DNA of 64,000 nucleotides, taken from contig NC_081544.1 of NCBI RefSeq assembly GCF_901000735.1, positions 25,159,049 to 25,223,048 of the forward strand, written 5' to 3'. The notes under the pieces were generated by a model. That model was not told the DNA's origin. It worked only from the letters and a program-made list of their open reading frames with translations, and ran no database searches. Each line of letters opens with the position of its first letter. Within the stretch, counting starts at the first letter, position 1. Below are positions 11,247-21,279 of this stretch, piece by piece. Source of the stretch: Corylus avellana (Eukaryota > Streptophyta > Magnoliopsida > Fagales > Betulaceae). The position numbers were made by a program, and so were the translations under genes.

Positions 11247-14010
11247 ATGGCAGTGACGAGTACAGATGAGTATCAGGCAGGAATCGACTCCAATTACGAC
11301 CGGGAAACCGAGATAAAAACATTTGATGAGTCAAAAGCCGGTGTTAAGGGACTCCTTGATGCTGGGGTGACAAAAGTCCCACGCATGTTCCACCGCGGAC
11401 AATTTAGCCTTGATGAGAGGCCAGGAAGAGAATCCCACATCAGTATTCCTATCATAGACCTTCAAGGCATCCATAAGGACTCGAGTGTACGTACAGAAGT
11501 CATTGAGAAAGTTCGAAATGCATGCGAAAAATTCGGTTTCTTTCAGGTTGTTAATCATGGAATTCCTGTCACTCTTTTGGATGAGATGATAAATGGAATG
11601 CAAAGGTTTCATGAGCAGGATACTGAGGTGAAGAAAGAGTTCTATTCACGCGATTATGGGAAAAAGGTACTTTATTTATCCAATTATGATCTGTACCAAT
11701 CACCAGCAGCTAGTTGGAAGGATACATTTATCTGTTTTGTTGCACCAAATGCTCCCGAGCTGGAAGAACTGCCTGCAGTATGTAGGTATGTGGCAAAACT
11801 AATCCTAGTCTTTAACATTTTCTTCATCTATTATTAGGTAGATACAATTGGCCTCTTTTCCATGATTTTAAATGGGATAATATATCATTTTATGTTTTAT
11901 TTAGTTTTCTTATTCTATATTTCCCCATGAATATAAATTGTAATCAATTCCTAGAGATTTTAACTATGGTGGAGTGAAAGTGGTGGTTAATGGGTTTGAG
12001 GTGAAGAGGACTCACCTCACAACACAATGTTTCTGTCTTTATTCCATAATAACAACAGCCTTTAATTAGAGATACGATTACAATTTACCCAATGACTTCT
12101 TCTCCTAATACTAGTTGGATTATATAAGATTATTGAGTCATCATATAAGATGTCTCTTATTGGAACATAAAATCCTATAAGACTACACTCGACTTAACCA
12201 ATTCCTACTAGGATTGACTTGGCAGGGGAATAAGGATTACTAATCCTAGCTAGCTACCCCATTTTCCCAATAAATAGGTTCATTTCTAACACTATTTAAC
12301 TCAAGTCAATAAGAGCAAAATGTAGCCTTATTGCCTGTTATTTGGTTCTTTTTCATGGTGAATGTGAGCCTTTAAGACCAAACTACCCCCAAATCTCGTC
12401 TCCCTTTTCTTCTCTCTTACTAATTAGGTCAAAACCTTTTGAGTTATAAAGAACTGAAATGTCATGGTTCATCCCCTATCTTTGTTCTTACCAAAGGCAC
12501 ATAAGACGTATTATAACAGCTTGATGGATTGAGCTTGCAGAGAGATAGTTAAAGAGTACTCGGAACAAGTAATGAAGTTGGGGCTTGATTTCTTTGAGTT
12601 ATTAGCAGAGGCTCTTGGGCTAAATCCTAGCCACCTAAAAGACATGGACTGTGCTGAGGCGCTTCAGCTTCTTGGCCACTACTACCCCTCATGCCCTGAA
12701 CCAGAGTTGACTTTGGGCGGTAGTGATCATACTGATGGCAGCTTCATTACCATACTTTTACAAGATCAAAAGGGTGGCCTCCAAATTCTCCATGAGAATC
12801 AATGGGTTAATGTTCCTCCAGTGCATGGAGCTCTAGTAGTCAATGTTGGAGATCTCCTACAGGCATGTCTATCCTATCTAGCTTAATTCAATACTTTTGT
12901 CATCACTATCATGTAAAATTTAGAGTTACAAGGCATTTTATATACAACAGATACATGTGGCTTTACAAAGACATCAATGACAAAGATAGCAAATTCCCTT
13001 ATGAACTGAATTGACATGCAAGTTTCCTTCTAGAGGTGAATTCTTTTTGTGTGTGTGATGATTGAGAATCCTCTCCTGCACGATTTTCCTTTTCTGCATA
13101 ATTGGATAATGGATACTGCACAATCTTCTCTTTCAAGGCTGTCATTGCATGAGTTTCTCTTGTAAGTCTGGCTGATGATATGGCAAGATCTTTCTTTACT
13201 GAATTTGATGATCCTTTCCCATCGTGGCTGGTTTCCTTAGCTAGCTTTGATTCATCTTCATGATCTGCAACATTAGTTGCAGCAGCTCCATTTGGAATGT
13301 TATGATCTGGGTCTAAATACCTTAACATACATAATCATGTAACTATCACCATATTCTCATTATTATATGAAAAATGATAAAAATTTATTCTTTCAACTAT
13401 CTCCACATAATGAATGGATTATGGCCTAGCTCACAGGCAGATATATGAATGAACTCATGCTGGTGGGGTATATATTTACTTTATCACCCAGAGTAAATAT
13501 CGTTATTAAGGATATAATCAAGATTTTGATTTACCGCTATATATGTATATGGTTACCGTGAATCAAGTTGTCTATATACAGTGGTCAAGTTTCCTGCAAG
13601 AGATTGTTTATATTTGGAAAAAAAAAAAAAAAAAAAAATCAGATTGCTAGATTATAAAGTGCATCAAACATTAGTCATGGGGTGTATCTCTTTGAGAAAT
13701 TTGGCATAGCAAATAAGTTAATTAAATTGTTTATCGGTTTTCACTTGTATTTGTGCAGCTTATCACAAACGACAAGTTTATTAGCGTCACTCACAGAGTA
13801 TTAGCGAACCATATTGGACCAAGAATTTCTGTGGCTAGTTTTTTTAGACCCTATGTTCAGGCAGGCTCGAGGGTTTATGGACCAATCAAGGAGCTGTTGT
13901 CGGAAGAAAACCCCCCAATATACAGGGAAACAGATGTAAAAGAATATCTTATGCGCTACTACTCGAAAGGGATTGATGGGATCTCTCCTTTACAACATTT
14001 CAAGTCGTAA
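11247..14010 (+). CDS. 2-ODD copy 4 (ACC-oxidase-homolog-like dioxygenase)
   Basis: Predicted 370-residue 2-oxoglutarate/Fe(II) dioxygenase. Exons are 11247-11785, 12541-12862 and 13759-14010. The ATG follows AAGAAG and gives [12 protein letters not shown], shared with copies 5 and 6. Ligands are His243, Asp245 (HTD) and His299; the RxS motif is Arg309/Ser311 in [15 protein letters not shown] features WGFF-type ([12 protein letters not shown]) and SWKDTF are present; Lys replaces the usual Arg of WRDT. Intron 2's donor is CAG/GCATGT, again GC. Intron 2 also holds an antisense gene-fragment-like ORF (12999-13328). The first 420 nt are nearly identical to copy 5, the rest of exon 1 is not. Substrate unknown. 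Confidence 0.88.
12999..13328 (-). other. Antisense ORF in intron 2 of copy 4, possible captured gene fragment
   Basis: A 109-codon minus-strand ORF of non-simple composition (hydrophilic, Lys/Glu/Ser-rich, with [15 protein letters not shown] and [16 protein letters not shown]). A decayed version lies at the same place in copy 6 (about 22915-23190), with small indels, and the region is absent from copy 5. The composition looks like the tail of a real plant protein rather than random AT-rich intron. I do not recognise the source. It has no visible promoter, and its upstream part is lacking. It was probably inserted before copies 4 and 6 separated. Confidence 0.35.
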
Positions 14011-14218
14011 AGATGTCCACACAGATTTAGATTCATGTTTCTAGTAATTGGCACAACTAGTCATGCTTCTAAGTACTACTGTCTGCAAACCTCTTCTTGT
14101 GTCTTCATGTAATGACTCTACCATGCTCTCCATCTATAACATAGAACCAAACCTATGGCTTATATCATGTATAATGGCATTGTTGGGCTACGATATTTAG
14201 CAAATTTGTTAAGCATCT

Positions 14219-14333
14219 TTTTTGTTTTTTTTTTTTGACATGTTCACACAAGAAAAGAGAAGAAGAGATTCAAACTAGTGACTTCCGCTTCATAAAGCGT
14301 GGTTCCTAGCCCATTGAGCTACCATTTGGAGAT
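14219..14333 (-). mobile_element. tRNA-derived SINE, minus orientation, 16-bp target duplication
   Basis: The reverse complement reads TGGTAGCTCAATGGG (box A-like), then CTAGTTTGAATCTC (box B-like), CTTGTGTGAACATGTC and a poly(A). This is the same family as 5081-5204. It is flanked by the perfect repeat AATTTGTTAAGCATCT (14203-14218 and 14334-14349). The paralogous sequence downstream of copy 6 (about 23763-23778) has a single copy of most of this site and no SINE, so it is the empty site. Confidence 0.88.
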
Positions 14334-14574
14334 AATTTGTTAAGCATCTATAACAAGATTGAATGACTAATTTTTAATCTCACATTATTTAGTTGTATGA
14401 CAAATATAAACGAGTCTACTAAATAGCATTATTTATTAAATTGCAACAAAAATGAATAATTATATATGATTTTTGTTGTCGTTGTTGTTGTTATTGTTTT
14501 CGGTTCATCAAATATCTCATTGAAAATATGAATAGTTAGCCAGATATGATGTGATTATGAATATAAAGTTAAAT

Positions 14575-15020
14575 GACTTGAAGGTGTTTGAAGAAATGTT
14601 TCTCTGGTGCTTTTGACGCATAGTTTTGGCTTCTATTTATAAAACTTATATGTATACAAGTGATTACAGAGTTGAAATGATAGAGTACAAGAGAATGAGA
14701 TTCAGTGTTATCAACTCTTCAAATGATTAATTTGACTTGGCTTAAACTACTTCTTTCCGTGGAGTCTTATCTGGTGGTTGGGTTTATTGTGCAGCAGAAT
14801 ATGTTGGGTTTTGAATACCATCATCTGACCCTATATGCCCTTGCAAATGTAACGGCATTAATGTAACGTTTGGATTTTGTTTTTGAAACCTATGGGAGAC
14901 GAAAGATTTTTGTAAGAACATCAGCCATCTGATCCTTTGAAGAGAGAAACCGAGCATCCAGATGTTTTGCAGAAACTTTTTCCCAAACAAAATGATAGTC
15001 GAGCTCGAGCTAGAAAGTGA
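14575..15020 (-). mobile_element. Copia pol fragment, duplicate of 10145-10590
   Basis: The same RNase H tail and 3' region as upstream of copy 4, with scattered substitutions. It sits at the matching distance upstream of copy 5. Its presence at both places marks the extent of the duplicated unit. Confidence 0.78.
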
Positions 15021-15439
15021 GATTTTTTTTTTTACCTTAATTTTATTTTATTTTCCTTGTGTTGGGGCATGGCCTATACGGCAATACCGGCCCCCTATTA
15101 CGTCCTCTGGTTGCGACCCCAAAACCAAGAGACAAAAATACCCTTCTGCAACTCGGTTGATCAAGCCAATATTTATCGAGTGTCTCGGGTTTTATATAGA
15201 GAATTGATGCAACATTCTTGGTCGATCGAGTTTATGGGGGTATATACTAGAGTATCCTCCCTTTATAAAATAAAATAAAAATGAAAATAAAATCTGTAAG
15301 AGCACTTGGGTCGTTGACTTCAAACGAAAGACAGGCATGATATTCAATTCATTCAAGTAGAAAAGGTATTTTTTTCAAGAAGCATAGGGCCCTTTTTTTT
15401 TAAAAAAAAAATTGTTTTTGGTTCATCAAGTATCTCATT

Positions 15440-15970
15440 TGTTTGAACAGTTTTCCAAATGATGACGTAAGATGGACCCTGTAACGCTCTGGTGTATGAG
15501 GAGTTGTCTGGTTATAAAATAACTAGAAAAATGATCAAAGCTGCCGGCGTTGTCCGGCGGGGGATAGCTCTGATACCTAAATTAGTCACTGTGTTTAAGA
15601 GAAATATAACCTTGAAGATGATAGATAAGATAAAGAGAATAGAAGATATTCAATTAAGGAGAGGAAAATAAGTTACCAAAATCTTGAGATGAGACGTCCT
15701 TTTATAGGCGTCGGGTAGTACCTGCTTATCTGGCATTGTGGACTTACCTAGGATCCACGTGCCATGTAATGTGTTGATGAATGATGAGTGAAATGTTATG
15801 CAAGTATATTTAATCTTCCAAGAGTAATCCTCGGGAGTTTATGCAGGACTCGGTTTATTGAGTCTTTGAACCGAGTGTAGTGTATACTGTATTTAGGTAG
15901 GTATAAATTTACCGAGCATAAGTTCGGTAAGTGGGTGCAAATATATCGAGTTTAGTTATGGGATCCAACA
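15440..15970 (-). mobile_element. Solo LTR (531 bp) upstream of copy 5
   Basis: The insert starts TGTTTGAACAG and ends GGATCCAACA, so it is TG...CA. It is flanked by the perfect 5-bp duplication TCATT (15435-15439 and 15971-15975). The paralogous positions upstream of copies 4 (about 10999) and 6 (about 20750) read straight through CTCATTGAAAA without it. Internal sequence on the minus strand has a TATA-like CTATAAAAGG. The bases CTGATACCTAAATTAG near 15570 resemble the TCCGATGCC segment of the 9478-10019 LTR. No internal region remains, so it is a recombined solo LTR. It ends 250 bp upstream of the copy 5 start. Confidence 0.9.
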
Positions 15971-16219
15971 TCATTGAAAAGGAATGGCGCATCAGCCAAA
16001 AATATGATGTGATTATGAATAGAGTGAAAAGTGCTTTATCTTGTCCCCACTTCAGGTATGTTTGGTTGTAGTTGACTGGTTGTTGCTATTTCAAAATCTC
16101 ATCTTCTTTCAACTGCTTCCATTCTTCTTCTACTAGTTTTTAAAAAGTGAAAGGCTTTTTTATCAGTAATTCTGATCCTCACAATCTTGTTGAACTCAAA
16201 AGTCTTGCAAAGAAAGAAG

Positions 16220-18706
16220 ATGGCAGTGACGAGTACAGATCAGTATCAGGCAGGAATCGGCTCCAATTACGACCGGGAAACTGAGATAAAAACATTTGAT
16301 GAGTCAAAAGCTGGTGTTAAGGGACTCCTTGATGCTGGGGTGACAAAAGTCCCACGCATGTTCCACCGCGGACAATTTAGCCTTGATGAGAGGCCAGGAA
16401 GAGAATCCCACATCAGTATTCCTATCATAGACCTTCAAGGCATCCATAAGGACTCGACTGTACGTACAGAAGTCATTGAGAAAGTTCGAAATGCATGCGA
16501 AAAATTTGGTTTCTTTCAGGTTGTTAATCATGGAATTCCTGTTACTCTTTTGGATGAGATGATAAATGGAATGCAAAGGTTTCATGAGCAGGACACTGAG
16601 GTGAAGAAAGAGTTCTATTCACGCGATTATGGGAAAAAGGTGCTTTATCTATCCAATCATGATCTGTACCAATCAACAGCAGCTGATTGGAGGGATACAT
16701 TTGTCTATCTTGTGCCATCAAATGCCCCAGAACTGGAAGAACTGCCTGCAGTCTGCAGGTAGATATTTATTGGGTTTTATATATAGTTTTCTTATTATGT
16801 ATTCCCTGTATCTATTTGATTGCCTTTCTTGTATTTACAGCACCTACCCTATTTTTTCTATAAATACGTTTGATAATTGCTGATTTTAACAAGGTATTAT
16901 AGTCAAAAGTTCGGACTTTGAACTTTAACTCTGTCATTTAATCCTATTTCAATTAAATATTTCACATGTTGGGTTTCACTTATTAAAATAAAGTTTAAGA
17001 TCACACGTGAGAGAGAGTGTTAAAGTATTGATTAAATTATTAAATTTACCTCTTTTTATTAACTTAAATTTTTAAGATAAATGTTGATTGAAGAGTAATA
17101 TTAATTCACTCATGTCAAGAAGAGAAAAATGTAGCTTGGACAAGAGCCCTTTAAAACCCGAACTACCCCCCAAAATCTTTTGTCTCCCTTTTCTCTCTTG
17201 CTTCCATTATTTTCTTCAATACAAATTTCTTAATTCATCATGACGTCTTATCCTCCGATCCTGTGGCTGTTTGCACATCTAGCTAACACAAAAGGCACAT
17301 TAGACTTGTTATAACAGCTTGGTGGGCTGAGCTTGCAGAGAGATAGTTAAAGAATACTCGGAAAAAGTAGTGAAGTTGGGGCTTGATTTCTTGGAGTTAT
17401 TATCTGAGGCTCTTGGGCTAAATCCCAGCCACCTAAAAGACATGGACTGTGCTGAGTCGCATCTTCTTCTTGGCCACTACTACCCATCATGCCCTGAACC
17501 AGAATTGGCTTTGGGCACTAAGGATCACACTGATAGCAGCTTCATTACCATACTTTTACAAGATCAAAAAGGTGGCCTCCAAGTTCTGCTTGAGAATCAA
17601 TGGGTTAATGTTCCTCCAGTGCATGGAGCTCTAGTTGTCAATGTTGGAGATCTCCTACAGGCAAGTCTATCTTATCTAGCCTTTTTTTTTTTTTTTTTTT
17701 TGGTTGATGAATATCTTACCCTCCAGTGCATGGAGCTCTAGTTGTCAATGTTGGAGATCTCCTACTGTTGTCATCACTAGCTAGCTATCATAATCATGTA
17801 ACTAGCTCTCACCATATTGTCATTAATTATTATATGGCATCAGAGGCAAATATATGTAAGAACTCTTGCTAGCTGCTTGTAGATGCAGTATTTACTTTAC
17901 CAACCAGAAAAAAATATCATTAAGGATATAATCAAGAGTTTGATTTACTGCTTTATATACCTAATTAGAGTGATGCTATACATTATCCATATCCCTAAAG
18001 CTTATGTGGCGTGGTTTTTCATAGTATTTGGTACATGCAATTTTTTCTTGTTGCTTTTGTTGGGGAATTGTGACACAATGGTTTTGAGGGGATAGGAGAA
18101 AGATAACATTACTCGTCTAGTAATCTGATTATGGTAATATATATAGTTTTGAAAATGGGTAGAAGGACTTTGCAAAGAAATGTACAGACCGTTCACTACA
18201 ATCTCAATGCTTGGGAATGTCTAATACAGCGAAAAATATACACAATTTATATACACTCACGTACACTTCAACGAGTTGCATCTGCAAGCCATTCTAAATG
18301 TTGGGAATTGTCAGAATTATTCAACATTTCTCGTATGGAGTGGTCAAGTTTCCTGCAAGAGATTGATTATATTGGAAAATATCTGAGAAATTTAGCATAG
18401 AAAACAATGATCATTAAATTGTTTATCCGTTTTCACTTCTTGTATTTGTGCTTGCAGCTCATCACAAACGACAAGTTCATTAGCGTGAGTCACAGAGTAC
18501 TAGCGAAGCATATTGGGCCAAGAATTTCTGTGGCTAGTTTTTTTAGACCCTTTTTTCAGGCTGGCTCAAGAGTTTATGAACCAATCAAAGAGCTGTTATC
18601 GGAAGAAAACCCTCCGCTATACAGGGAAACAGATGCAAAAGAATATCTCATGCACTCCTCGAAAGGGATTGACGGGATCCATCCTTTACAACATTTCAAG
18701 TTGTGA
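16220..18706 (+). CDS. 2-ODD copy 5 (ACC-oxidase-homolog-like dioxygenase)
   Basis: Predicted 369-residue enzyme with exons 16220-16758, 17339-17660 and 18458-18706. Iron ligands are His243, Asp245 (HTD) and His299; the RxS motif is Arg309/Ser311. Exon 3 is one codon shorter than in copy 4 (MHSSKGIDG). The C-terminal third of exon 1 is divergent ([16 protein letters not shown]), which may alter the substrate pocket. The intron 2 donor is CAG/GCAAGT. Intron 2 lacks the antisense ORF of copies 4 and 6, and contains instead a 46-bp copy of the end of exon 2 (17720-17765) after a poly-T tract. The reading frame is intact. A solo LTR lies in its promoter region. Confidence 0.88.
17720..17765 (+). 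repeat. 46-bp duplicate of the exon 2 end inside intron 2
   Basis: This repeats 17613-17658 of exon 2 exactly, covering the [15 protein letters not shown] codons up to but not including the CAG/GC donor. The two copies are separated by about 60 bp including a 20-T run. The copy lacks a splice donor and should be spliced out with intron 2. Confidence 0.85.
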
Positions 18707-19249
18707 AGATGTCTTCTTGTAATGACTCTACCATCCTCCATCAATAACGAAGAATTAATTAAAGCCATCCTTATATAATGTATAATGCATTATTGTTACA
18801 TACGATTTTCTGATTATTATTATTGAATGGATTATGAATACGACTTTACAGTTTATGCCTACCAAATTTGAAGATTCTTTGGAAATATTTTTTTGAAAAA
18901 TGAAGACCAAGTAGTAACAGATGTAACAACATACATTGCCCCATGTTAACATTGCTTTTGCTTAATTTGTATTGTTTGATGTTTTTGTAGCGATTTAGAG
19001 AAAGTGCTAGCTATATATATTTGCACTATTATTCTAAAATGAATCTCTTATAAAGCTGAGTCTCACCTAGTAAAAAATCAAAATGAAATTTAGCACCCTT
19101 GAGTGCCTTTATAATCCACTCACCCTATGTAAGAACACTAGTAGCAGACTCCCAATAACTCATTTCCTTTCCATGTTTAAGAAAAATCTTTAAAAAATCG
19201 CAAAAAAGCATTTACATCAGAAGCCCTAAATATAATTAACATTAAAGGA

Positions 19250-19291
19250 CATCTACAGTGTTTCCCAATGCATTGAGAAACACTGTAGATG
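19250..19291. repeat. Perfect 15-bp hairpin
   Basis: CATCTACAGTGTTTC at 19250-19264 pairs exactly with GAAACACTGTAGATG at 19277-19291 around a 12-base loop. It lies in spacer between copies 5 and 6. It may be the core of a small foldback MITE; no target duplication was identified. Confidence 0.75.
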
Positions 19292-19658
19292 CCTAATGCA
19301 TTATTAAATTATAAAAAATTGATTTTCTTTCTTTTCTCCTTCACATGTCCTCAATTCTCTCTCCTCTCTCATTGATTGCAATGATAAAAAAATAAAAAAA
19401 AAAAAAAAAAAAAAATTTATTTAATTCATATATGGAAAAATAAGGGAATCTATTGTGAAATGTTTTTTTTTATAAGGAATTAAAAAGTAATTTTATCCCC
19501 TAAATTGAGGTTAAATGGTTGGGAAACTGCTGCTAGCGCTCTAAGCTATTCATCTTTTCAATGTAGGATTAGTGTGTTACAATCTCCCTTCCTTAAATTC
19601 GTGATGTCCTCATTTAGAGTATGTCATGTAATAATCCAATATTACATATCATTATTAC

Positions 19659-19865
19659 AGATTCGGCTTACATGCTGTTATTTTTAATAGCATGTATGTT
19701 GTAGTTTAATCAACGGCTAAGATTGAATCTTAAAGTTGACTTACTTTTATAAGCTTTTAATAGGAGGGAGAAAATGAAGAGAGATTTTGATAAATTTAAT
19801 TTTAATCGTTGATTAAATTACAACATACATGCTGTTATTAAAATAACAGTATGTAAGCCGGATTC
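19659..19865. mobile_element. 207-bp foldback MITE with 9-bp target duplication (MULE-like)
   Basis: Inverted ends of about 55 bp match well. The left begins AGATTCGGCTTACATGCTG, and the right end reverse-complements to GAATCCGGCTTACATACTG. Flanks repeat CATTATTAC (19650-19658 and 19866-19874). Long inverted ends plus a 9-bp duplication fit a Mutator-type MITE. The interior is non-coding. Confidence 0.82.
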
Positions 19866-19914
19866 CATTATTACTAAGGTACTAATGTAGAGTATCTTGG
19901 TTTTGACACCAACT

Positions 19915-20255
19915 CATGCAGCATGGCGTAGCAGTTCATAGATTAAACAGAAACCCAAGTCACAATTCTTTCACAAGACCAAGAAAATTTAAAGGTTTAA
20001 GGAAGAATAGAATTAAAATCACGCATGGTGAGTCTCTTAATGAAAAAAAAAAAAAAAAAAAAAACAACAACAACAACATAATTTGGTGGCAAAGCCATCA
20101 TTATTAGGCTTAAATAGAATAGAAATTAGGGTCACAATCCCAAAAATCAAGAGACAAAAATATCGTTATGCAACACGGTTGACCAAGCCATCCATCGACT
20201 ATCTCTAGTTTTTATATGGAGAACTGATGCAACATCTTTGGTCAATCGAGTTTAC
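19915..20255. repeat. Dispersed repeat, second copy of the family at 6890-7350
   Basis: Shares GCAGCxTGGYGTAG at the start and GATGCAACATCTTTGGTCAA near the end with the intron repeat of copy 3. The later half is also shared with the upstream regions of copies 4 (10670-10800) and 5 (15110-15245). Family unknown. Confidence 0.4.
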
Positions 20256-20282
20256 TATCCTCTTTTTTTTTTTTTTAATTAG

Positions 20283-20322
20283 AAAAGGAAGAAGTCCATG
20301 GTCCAATGGACTTCTTCCTTTT
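20283..20322. repeat. Perfect 17-bp hairpin
   Basis: AAAAGGAAGAAGTCCAT at 20283-20299 pairs exactly with its complement at 20306-20322 around the six-base loop GGTCCA. It is bordered by a T run and a T-to-A homopolymer junction. It lies in spacer upstream of copy 6. Confidence 0.8.
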
Positions 20323-20872
20323 TTTTTTTTTAAAAAAAAAAATGGTAGGCAAGAGAGACCAACGTGACCATAGTAACACCTATCCACTGAGAGCTACACA
20401 AAAAGGGCCTAGACGGTGGGAACTGTAGGTTATCTCTCAAGTCCGATTGAGCCATAGCTTGACTCAGTCCCACTAAGACATTATTAGAAATTCAATACGG
20501 CTAATACTAATCATGCATATGTACGTAGATATACTCCATTGCGGAAATTCGAAGTCACACTTTAATATATACTCTGATCACTTAAGAATTTCTTTGAACC
20601 ATTAAATCACCGCCCTTAAAAGTATGAACCATGGACTTGAGTCGAAAGACAAGTGTGTTATTCAAAATGCAAGTAGAAAAAGCGTTTTTCTCGTGAAGCA
20701 TAGGGCCCTTTTCTTTTTAATTGTTTTTGGTTCATCAAATATCTCATTGAAAAAGATAGGTACGTCGGCCAAGATAAGATATGATGTGATTATGAATAGA
20801 ATGGAAAGTCCTTTATCTTGTGATTCTTGTCCTCTCTATAGGTATGTTTGGTTGTAGTTGACAGGTTGTTGC

Positions 20873-21147
20873 TGTTAAAAGGATAAATCTCAGCTCCTCT
20901 TTTTACGGATGACAATAGTCCATCGTCCGTGATTTATGCTAGCAACCTACCTCCTATGGCTTCAGCAGCTCAAGCCGTCTGACAGCCATGTCTGGTGGAG
21001 CAGCTCAAGTCCTTCTTTGTAACATGTCTTTCCATTTTGTAAAGTCTTCAACCTTTATTCTTTTAAGTTCTCTTCTTTATCTGTTCTAACATGCTCTTCT
21101 CTGTTCTTTGTGAGTTAACCAAAACAGAGCTTCTTAAACTCTCTTCA
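20873..21147. mobile_element. Solo LTR (275 bp) upstream of copy 6
   Basis: The insert begins TGTTAAAAGGATAAATC and ends CTCTCTTCA. It is flanked by the 5-bp duplication GTTGC (20868-20872 and 21148-21152). Copies 4 and 5 have uninterrupted GTTGCTATTTCAAAATC at this position. Length and composition suit a copia-type LTR. It sits 130 bp upstream of the copy 6 start. Confidence 0.85.
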
Positions 21148-21279
21148 GTTGCTACATGAAAATCTTATCTTCTTTCAACCGCTTCCATTCTTCCACTAGT
21201 TTTTAGTCAGTGAAGGCTTTTATCAGTAATTCTGGTCATCACAATATTGTTGCACTCAAAAGTCTTACAATGAAAGAGG

